Source: Sipunculus nudus (taxonomy: Eukaryota; Annelida; Sipuncula; Golfingiida; Sipunculidae). From it: DNA of 64,000 bases. Every line of letters starts with the position of its first letter. The first letter of the stretch is position 1. A program made the translations under genes and the position numbers. Of this stretch, positions 58,001 through 64,000 are shown piece by piece. The notes below the pieces were generated by a model. That model was not told where the DNA came from. It saw only the letters and a list, made by a program, of their open reading frames with translations, and ran no database searches. The stretch covers positions 16,914,241 through 16,978,240 of the forward strand of contig CM049318.1 in the NCBI GenBank assembly GCA_026874595.1, written 5' to 3'.

Positions 58001-61000
58001 AGAATCTTGAAGAAATATATAGATTACATGGTGGGTAAGGCTCACTGTCTTTTTAACATGTTTACATTTCTTAGAATTAATAAGTAGAGATTTGTCGCAA
58101 TTAAATCATTTAATTAACTGTGTGACATTAACTTCAGATCATACTTGTATTAAAAATTGGGATCGATTTTGATGCAAAATTATGTTTCACCCAATTCCTT
58201 ATGATATGTATTGAATATAAATAGTGCCTTGTTTTAGCTATTATTAAAGGCTACTGTTAGTAAAAAGCCAATACTGTACGTTTTGTTTTCACCTCTTTTC
58301 GTTAGTTATGCTATCAAGAACCTAGGTTGTTTGCATAGGCATAGGTCGATGTTTTAGCTTTATATGATTAAACACATTATGGAATATGCTGTGTTGCCAG
58401 CTGATTTTTTTGTTCATGTTAATAAATACATTATGATGAATGATTTAGACGCCTATATTTCAGTTTTGTTTATGCTATTAAATACGGTATGCTGTATGCA
58501 CTTTCAGCTTAGATTCGCTTGGTTTGGCGAGGATGATGAGACTGGTATCTCTGATTACGAGACAGGGTTGTCTACCTCAGTGCGGGGTGAGCCAGACCTC
58601 CAGCCCTTCCAGTCCACACACAACCACCGTCACTACCATACCTACCACTCGGGGCTCTCGCACGGGCAGGAGTTTTATATCCACATCAAGGCCATCAACA
58701 AAGCGGGGCTCAGTCACCGGCTGGTATGACTTTTGAACATACAGTTACGCTATCTACCTTTTCGTTAAAATAATTTAGAAAAACCTCACGGGATATGACG
58801 TAATAAGGGAAACCTCAATTATGCAAAGTATGTTTTATTTTTTTTATATAAAACACAAATCAGGTAAAACCTTGGAATTCATTTTAATTTATAATGATGT
58901 CTTTTTGTGCTAATCAAATTATTGGAGAGATACGTTCGTGCCCACTTTAGGTTAAAACTGTAAAAGGTAATGATTAAAAATTTAAGATGACTGAACAATC
59001 ACAAGGTAGATAAATTGACGGCATATAAGGATTCATGGGCACTTTTAACTTAAAAATCAACAATTAATATCAGATTAATTCCCAATTAACTTTATAAGGT
59101 ATTTTAAGGTATATGATAATATATAAGGCAATTTATTGATAAATTCAGGTAATTGGACCAGTGGTGGTTGAAGCCTGGGCAAGTTCTGATATAGTTCGAA
59201 ATCTCAAAATGGGCTACAGGAGAGTGGACGGCGGAAGTCACGTCATAATAAGCTGGAAACAGACGACAGACCAGAGTTTGATTCAGACCGTCAGGACAGC
59301 GTCCGTTACCATTGGTATTTAAAATAATGGAATACTTTGTTCATGGAAATGAACATGATTATGAGTATAAAATATCTGCATACAATACATTAATACTATA
59401 AGATATTTCTCAAATTATACAGATGTGCCTGGTTTTTTGTCTAGTCAGGTCAGTCTCCGTATTTTACAGATCAGTTTTTCCTTTGTGTTTGTATTTTTAT
59501 TGTGGTGTATCTTATTGTTCTTGAGTTGTCCAATGTGTATTTAAAATGCTTCAGTACTTAAGTTCACGTCTGCCATATGAGAGGAGTTATCAAAGGAATT
59601 ATCTTCAATACTCCGTGACTATAGTCTCACAGTGTTAGCAACGAAAACGACAATCACCATGTGTTATCACTAAGCATAGATAACATTTATGATGATTTTG
59701 GAAGTTAGATTGTAGATTATAGGAGTTGCTAGAAATAAATAAAAATCATGATCAACCCTTTATATAATATTAAAAAATAATACAACATTACAGTGGACAT
59801 GAAGAGCAGGATGAGTTTACTAAAGCCAAAGCAAGTTGAAGATGAGATCAGGAATGCAGGATCAGAGACAGAGATTAGTGTCTTCATACCAGAGACGTCT
59901 TTTACACGTCACCTGCACCCTCAACACGCCTACCAGGTAGTCATGAGAACACTGACAGTTGCAGGGCATTACCATGACTACCTGTCTCAGGTGTATACTC
60001 ACGACCATGGACCTCCAATACCTGGTTTGGTATGGCATGCACAACCGGAAGGACAGGCAAGTAGAGTACAACAAATAATCTATGTTTAAGTATTATTTAT
60101 CTTATTGATCTTAATATGAACCGACCCCCATTCTTTAGGTAGTGTCGTTTATTTTCATTATCATGCTGCACTGGCACAACAAAAATACGTTTCTTTTGCT
60201 CAAATTATGTACAGGTAGCCAAACATGAACCAACCGCCAAATTAACTGTCTTGGCAGGGGAAAGAATACTATTCCAGTTAAATTTGAAAGATGTTTGAGG
60301 TCGCTGATATATCTTACTTGGAAATGCCTGAGAGGCACGTATATGTATTCATTGCTAATCATGATCTTTACATATTCAGTATCAATTATACGTTTACAGA
60401 GTGTGGAACACATTGATATTCAGACCAGTCAGGACACGGTACGTGTCTGCTGGTCGGGGTTTCATCATCCGTGGTACAACGTCTCGTACAAGGCGGAACT
60501 ACAGCTGATGACGGGGGAACCAGTCGTGACGTCACCGATCCTGGATCATACGTCATTGTCTTACACATTTAATCAGCTGTCACTTCAGGCATTTCAGGTA
60601 GTTGACCTTCCAACCTTTCCGTAGCAAATGTATTATGTCCGAGGCTTTTGCGAGTTTTCTCACATCAAATGGATGCAGATGGATGCAAATTATGTCGGGT
60701 TTAAGAGTATTTTCTTTGAATTTTAAATGCATATCACCATTCACTATATTTGAATATCTTAACTTTATATTAAAGCCAAAACGAGAATAATATTCTTGCT
60801 AGAGACAGGGGCATTCATTTTTTACAAGCATTCACATATAAAATGCGAGTGGGGTGTAAATATGGTCAAATATTGGCCTTTCTCCAGCAGACACCCTAAG
60901 ATATATACTAGTGGCGTTTTCCTTACAAACAGGAATTCAGGACAGTAGTTACCGGTATAACGCCAGAGGGTAATTCATCTTCCTCCAGTAATGAACTGTC

Positions 61001-61156
61001 CGTACTGCCTGAGAACCTAGAAGCTGTGGGAGTGACTGGTTTTGATGGACAGGGCTGCACGCAGACCAGTAAGAACACTATTTAAGAGACGCTTCACTCT
61101 TTAAGTGACAATATTGAAAGTTGTGGCAGGTTCCCTAATGGATGTAATATATATAT

Positions 61157-61214
<58 letters not shown>

Positions 61215-63443
61215 TATGTCTAAGCCTTCTTTGAATTGTTGATTTCGGCTTACTTTATATTTTTTCTGTCTTAAACCATTCTAATATATGTCAGATTCTA
61301 CAGACCAGTCGACGGATCATCACTTCTCGTTGCATTTTGCTTGTGAGGATGATATGACGTTCCAGTTGTCACAGACGACCTACTCAGTGTACTGGAACAT
61401 CCCTGAAAGCATCAATTATTTCATCAAAGAGGTCCTGTGGCAGGTGCAGCTTTGGTCCCCGGAACGCAGGTGTGTATCATTTCAATTCATGCGTTACTGA
61501 GAATTGATAGGACAACAGTCGTCGCACTGATAATACAGAATTATCAGAACGGTCCATATGTTTAAAATATGTGGAAACAGCATCTGTCATGTTTACTATG
61601 ATGTACTGCGTCATTCGTGCAAAACTTTGAACAGAAATTTTGAAATGACAGACGGCCCATCAGACAAATTTATGATTTTCTCACGCACGTGCTGTCTTCT
61701 CCATGATCACACATATATTTTAGTTGTTAAAAGTTATAAATGATACCAGGGCCCTGGCTGACATTTCAGCTGTCCAGATGACTTTTTGAGAAAAAAAATA
61801 AAGTATTTGTACACCTCGCATTTGTATTGATAACATGTCTGTTTCAGAACATGGGAGAGTTCAGGAAGAGAAAGGTCTGTTGGCAAGGTAACCTCTGCGA
61901 CACGAACTGACATGCAGTTCTCTGACGGAAGCCATTACAGAAGTGCCCTGCACATGTGTCATGAGAATGGCTGTTTCCAGGTAGCAGAAAACCCTAGCAG
62001 AATATATAACAAAACTGACTAATCATTTTCTCATCTAATATTTTACTGTAAATACGTTATTCATTACGCAAGTAGAGAGAATTGTTTTAATATTGTTAAA
62101 ATAACATATTTGCGATAATAGTATCTTATTCGGCATAAGACTGATACGTGTTCCTTTCAATGTAAAGAGATTATAAAACGGCAGAAGGCATGAACGTATA
62201 TGAACTGATCATATTGGTGATCTTAATTGAAGTTTAGTATGATAGACACTGTACAGAAAGGGGAACATCCATGGCACAATATAACATTAGCGTGATCGTT
62301 CAGAACATAACCTTTCAGGCAGTTTACACGAGCGGCTTCCACGTCCTGACCACGCCTCCCTCCCCAGGCCGACTGTACGTGGATTCAACCAACGAGACGT
62401 CTCTATCTGTCACCGGGATCCGCTTCACATGGACACCTTACCATCAGATCCGACTGTCATCATCCGTCCAGGGGATCTCATACTACGAGTGGACCGTCAT
62501 GGTCGACTACCAGGGGGTTCAGCCTAGGAGCCAGCTTTTCAGATGGTCACGTGTTACTGTACCGGAAGCGGAAGCGAGCAATGTAAAGATATTATTTTTA
62601 CTCAATTTAATTTATCAATCGAAACTTCAAAATGTCTATACAAAATGCAATACATTATAAAATACTTTGTGGACCATCCATATTAAGAAATACAAATGTT
62701 GAGCAGGTTTGTCGCTCATTCACGCTGGCGTCAATATGTGAGTACTGCAGGTTTTTAGGGTTTCACAGTATTCATTATTTTTATAATAACATTTTGCAGT
62801 ACACAGTCAACCACACCCTTCCGTACCCACTGTCGCCGGCATATTGTTACGTGTTGGTCCTAAAGGGCTACAATCACGTGGGGCTGTCAGCCAGCAAGGA
62901 GGCGCAGATAATCGACTGTAAACTGGTGAATCTACGACAGAACATCGTCATCGACGCTGTGGGTGCTAGAGGTAGCAAGCCTGGACATGTGAGGTACGCA
63001 TCATGTGCTTACCCTTTATGCTAGCTCTCGTAAGGAAAATAATTGCACTTACCTTAGGTGACTCACATTATGTATAAGAGTGGAACCGTTTAACTTGTAC
63101 TATTTTATTACATTTTATCTTGTTGATAATGTACAAAAGCACTGGTGAGTGTGAATTAGTAAAACAAAAATTTGGTTCATAAATTTCATTCTGCATACCC
63201 TATACATTAGCAGATATCATATTCCAGCATTACAGGAAATGGCTTGTAATCATGAAACCGTGACTAAGAAAGGACTACAAAGTTTATGAGATAAACTGAT
63301 GATTGCATACTGAAATAAGATTTATCTTAGAATATAATTCATACTAAATTTACATATAATGCAGCATGCAGATATTTTTGTTAAGTTTTATCAATAGTTT
63401 ATAACAATGGGAAGGTCAATTGTTCACACACACAGACACACAA

Positions 63444-63505
<62 letters not shown>

Positions 63506-63845
63506 ACGAAAATGTGAACATCTGTCTATCAACAAAACGCCAGTGATAACCAGATCATTTTCAATATAAGAAAATACACTGGGGGCTTAATTAAGGAATG
63601 CATGTTATTTTACATATTTAAGGCCAATTAGATTGGAAAGAAACGCAAATTGGCCTCACCCAGATCAGGAATTCACGCCTTCCACGACTACTCTTCAAGC
63701 GGTATGGCCGTCGCTACGTCACCAACATTTCTTATGGAAGGCCGTGTCCGGCTCGACGCTTCACCAGGGGAGCAATGTTCGACCAATCATATATCAGGAT
63801 TTCCATTGCTCGGACCCTGCAACTCTCGCGTGTGGAGAGGCGGAG
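47096..63845 (+). CDS. Large extracellular multidomain protein (TSP1, EGF-like, many beta-sandwich repeats), 26 exons, partial at 3' end
   Basis: ATG at 47096 with a hydrophobic signal peptide (LIFMVLVLCLVGPASS). Residues about 35-90 are a thrombospondin type-1 repeat (WGNWSPWTVC), followed by EGF-like and other Cys-rich units to about 203. From about 205 to the window end (1,682 codons) come repeated beta-rich segments with W, Y and the recurring linker V/I-D-x-(S/T)-P-P (IDTPPEN, IDSSPPEV, VDTSPPHTG, VDVTPPRL), typical of fibronectin-III/Ig-like arrays. Exon joins keep phase throughout; one intron is GC-AG. No transmembrane helix or stop is reached, so the C-terminus lies beyond 64000. I do not recognise a named orthologue. 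Likely a secreted or surface adhesion or matrix protein (inference). Confidence 0.85.
48241..48470. repeat. Dispersed repeat, GAACCCCGAAAGG type, second copy
   Basis: GGGGAACCCCGAAAGGTG, then CGTTGG-CACGGCCTTCC and CTCACCCTGGATTGG; parts recur at 27115 and 10485. Confidence 0.55.
49083..49210 (+). mobile_element. SINE fragment (tRNA B box) bounded by (TA)n
   Basis: GGGTTCGAATCCCACTGCC at 49141 is a perfect B box plus flank; (TA)n at 49083-49134 and a shorter TA run at 49195 border it. No A box remains. Confidence 0.5.
49337..49483 (+). CDS. Large extracellular protein exon 2
   Basis: PCTRIENCRHRVCTNGTNHQ, CRTC, ending HRICE. Cys-rich. Acceptor TTGCAG, donor C|GTAAGT. Confidence 0.88.
49832..49954 (+). 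CDS. Large extracellular protein exon 3 (EGF-like)
   Basis: RVCSWRPNSCFCYPGTCSPR, then CRCAPGFQAPNNNCMN. Cys spacing is EGF-like. Acceptor TTTCAG, donor A|GTGTGT, phase 1. Confidence 0.85.
50571..50710 (+). CDS. Large extracellular protein exon 4
   Basis: IVNNPNITHCQGQLKTKTGG ... YTNLNANHLE. Acceptor TTGTAG, donor GAG|GTAAGC. Confidence 0.85.
51025..51163 (+). CDS. Large extracellular protein exon 5
   Basis: EIHAFLQLDWQTNFIGPNMT ... VSWSINK. Acceptor TACAG, donor G|GTAGTA, phase 1. Confidence 0.85.
51505..51715 (+). CDS. Large extracellular protein exon 6 (sequon repeats)
   Basis: Contains four tandem 21-bp units coding T-S-(C/G/D)-Y-L-N-D-like heptads with N-D-T sequons (51540-51623), then NFSETNPNRNLHHCQ. 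Acceptor GCAG, donor AG|GTAGAT. Confidence 0.85.
51540..51623 (+). repeat. Four tandem 21-bp coding repeats
   Basis: ACGTC(G/A)TGTTATCTGAACGAC-type units, in frame, inside exon 6 of the large extracellular protein gene. Confidence 0.85.
52247..52466 (+). CDS. Large extracellular protein exon 7
   Basis: RLTVIPQVRNGGFVRLKNYD ... GGRTFNHTAIVVFDFRSPV ... KFLDLGNPYTKQ. Acceptor TTGCAG, donor CAA|GTAAGT. Confidence 0.88.
52967..53147 (+). CDS. Large extracellular protein exon 8
   Basis: NTVKAVYEGWSDLPSGVKKF ... VKIDTPPENTNCSVNLTEP. First I-D-x-P-P linker. Acceptor TACAG, donor G|GTGAGT. Confidence 0.88.
53616..53797 (+). CDS. Large extracellular protein exon 9
   Basis: GMYCFVLAVDDNAGNHRYSR, SFLLFDN ... 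TWITDLSQQ. Acceptor TTTAG, donor CAG|GTTAGT. Confidence 0.88.
54139..54193. repeat. (TA)n microsatellite
   Basis: About 27 TA units between exons 9 and 10 of the plus-strand gene. Confidence 0.95.
54573..54833 (+). CDS. Large extracellular protein exon 10
   Basis: VRVDWKGHFMNQFHNEHKLL ... GNWTAIPNFQ, 87 codons. Acceptor CACAG, donor CAG|GTACCT. Confidence 0.9.
55036..55080. repeat. (TA)n microsatellite
   Basis: About 22 TA units between exons 10 and 11, with a G10 tract at 55120. Confidence 0.95.
55239..55447 (+). CDS. Large extracellular protein exon 11
   Basis: SEALSMSIPRSDGDSLRLHV ... VLVHIDSSPPEVTIIGLSKN. Acceptor TTTAG, donor AA|GTATGT, phase 2. Confidence 0.9.
55717..55837 (+). CDS. 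Large extracellular protein exon 12
   Basis: KLEVEAYDDHSGLFTIAWSL ... GHLAVVRTN. D-x-x-S-G-L strand pattern. Acceptor GACAG, donor AAT|GTAAGG. Confidence 0.88.
56104..56292 (+). CDS. Large extracellular protein exon 13
   Basis: PGGTCEPPSCACVPATQMCY ... YTVNVTNNAKLITVTTFK. Acceptor AACAG, donor AAG|GTAGCC. Confidence 0.88.
56623..56826 (+). CDS. Large extracellular protein exon 14
   Basis: VTVDTSPPHTGVVKDGLPDS ... WEGFFDKESGVMLYKYGF. V-D-T-S-P-P linker, then a new sandwich unit. Acceptor CTTAG, donor AAG|GTAGGC. Confidence 0.9.
57038..57315 (+). CDS. Large extracellular protein exon 15
   Basis: VNSTQNTWVSRSLLRPGKYH, VTVVAYNHAS ... VVVDVTPPRLSDLSVEG. Acceptor TTTAG, donor AG|GTTGGT, phase 2. 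Confidence 0.9.
57842..57983 (+). CDS. Large extracellular protein exon 16
   Basis: RNGSEVNIDSYVIQRYDNGT ... TEYLESEHK. Acceptor AACAG, donor AAG|GTAATA. Confidence 0.82.
58508..58723 (+). CDS. Large extracellular protein exon 17 (fibronectin-III-like)
   Basis: LRFAWFGEDDETGISDYETG ... FYIHIKAINKAGLSHRL. W ... S-x-Y ... A-x-N-x-A-G-L-S is FN3-like. Acceptor TTTCAG, donor CTG|GTATGA. Confidence 0.9.
59149..59314 (+). CDS. Large extracellular protein exon 18
   Basis: VIGPVVVEAWASSDIVRNLK ... VIISWKQTTDQSLIQTV. Acceptor TTCAG, donor G|GTATTT, phase 1. Confidence 0.85.
59794..60056 (+). CDS. Large extracellular protein exon 19 (GC donor)
   Basis: VDMKSRMSLLKPKQVEDEIR ... AYQVVMRTLTVAGHYHDYLS ... 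AQPEGQ. The downstream donor is CAG|GCAAGT (GC at 60057-60058), the usual consensus for GC-AG introns; it restores phase 0 into exon 20. Confidence 0.87.
60400..60597 (+). CDS. Large extracellular protein exon 20
   Basis: SVEHIDIQTSQDTVRVCWSG ... SLSYTFNQLSLQAFQ. Acceptor TACAG, donor CAG|GTAGTT. Confidence 0.88.
60933..61068 (+). CDS. Large extracellular protein exon 21
   Basis: EFRTVVTGITPEGNSSSSSN ... FDGQGCTQT. Acceptor AACAG, donor A|GTAAGA, phase 1. Confidence 0.85.
61148..61208. repeat. (TA)n microsatellite
   Basis: Interrupted TA run between exons 21 and 22. Confidence 0.95.
61295..61469 (+). CDS. Large extracellular protein exon 22
   Basis: NSTDQSTDHHFSLHFACEDD ... VYWNIPESINYFIKEVLWQV. 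Acceptor GTCAG, donor AG|GTGTGT, phase 2. Confidence 0.87.
61848..61980 (+). CDS. Large extracellular protein exon 23
   Basis: RTWESSGRERSVGKVTSATR ... SALHMCHENGCFQ. Acceptor TTTCAG, donor CAG|GTAGCA. Confidence 0.85.
62319..62582 (+). CDS. Large extracellular protein exon 24
   Basis: AVYTSGFHVLTTPPSPGRLY ... GIRFTWTPYHQI ... YYEWTVMVDYQG, FN3-like. Acceptor TTTCAG, donor AAT|GTAAAG. Confidence 0.9.
62800..62993 (+). CDS. Large extracellular protein exon 25
   Basis: YTVNHTLPYPLSPAYCYVLV, LKGYNHVGLSASKEAQIIDC. Acceptor TTGCAG, donor AG|GTACGC, phase 2. Confidence 0.88.
63448..63501. repeat. (TA)n microsatellite
   Basis: About 27 TA units after a CA-rich lead, between exons 25 and 26. Confidence 0.95.
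63632..63845 (+). CDS. Large extracellular protein exon 26 (last in window)
   Basis: RLERNANWPHPDQEFTPSTT, TLQAVWPSLRHQHFLWKAVS ... CGEAE. Start of a further repeat. Acceptor ATTAG, donor GAG|GTAAAT, phase 0; the gene continues off the window. Confidence 0.87.
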
Positions 63846-64000
63846 GTAAATAGACGCACAAAAATGTTTAAAATGTTAAAGAAATCACAATAACGTTTAC
63901 CACTGTTTAAAATGTATAACTGAATCAATAAGAAAATTTGAAAATGTTTAAGAGATTCATTACGTTAATTTCATTCGCTGCACCTGCATATTGTATATAC

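Noticed and set aside
1-64000. CRISPR array, prophage, retroviral or retrotransposon coding sequence
   Set aside because: The direct repeats are satellites or microsatellites without spacers; no integrase, reverse transcriptase, capsid or transposase motif was found in any frame supplied.

Overview
This window is animal nuclear DNA: AT-rich, with short coding exons, GT-AG introns, many (TA)n microsatellites and several classes of dispersed repeat. A goose-type lysozyme, a large lipid-transfer protein and molluscan-style repeats together suggest a lophotrochozoan, most likely a bivalve or other mollusc. That taxonomic call is inference. No bacterial gene, CRISPR array, rRNA or intact autonomous transposon was seen.

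Three multi-exon genes were rebuilt by hand from splice sites and reading phase. (1) Minus strand, 31525 down to 824: a secreted large lipid-transfer protein (LLTP; vitellogenin/apolipophorin N-terminal fold) of about 1,147 residues in 25 exons. After its lipid-transfer region it has a furin-type RTRR site, a helical stretch, a degenerate M23/LECT2-like domain and a Lys-rich tail. (2) Minus strand, 44848 down to 36384: a secreted goose-type lysozyme of 618 residues in 11 exons. The lysozyme domain is followed by two stanniocalcin-like cysteine-rich modules and a short C-terminal cysteine module. (3) Plus strand, 47096 to beyond the window end: the first 26 coding exons (1,682 residues) of a very large secreted or surface protein. 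It has a signal peptide, a thrombospondin type-1 repeat, EGF-like cysteine-rich units, then many beta-sandwich (fibronectin-III/Ig-like) segments joined by a recurring V-D-x-x-P-P linker.

Layout: 1-823, 3' flank of the LLTP gene with repeat remnants; 824-31525, LLTP gene, whose last intron (953-4467) is full of 278-bp and 340-bp tandem repeats, whose intron 13 (12510-15670) holds a foldback element and a minisatellite grown out of an exon/intron boundary, and whose 7.2-kb first intron holds MITEs and old repeats; 31526-36383, intergenic with a tRNA-type SINE; 36384-44848, lysozyme gene; 44849-47095, spacer between divergent genes; 47096-64000, large extracellular protein gene.

The LLTP and lysozyme genes both encode secreted proteins with a fold known from peptidoglycan hydrolysis or recognition (M23 and GH23-like). 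A shared role in humoral defence is possible but is only inferred. Exon boundaries were checked for consistent phase across every junction; LLTP exon 5 (a proposed 20-nt microexon) is the one uncertain join. Residue numbers for that protein assume it.
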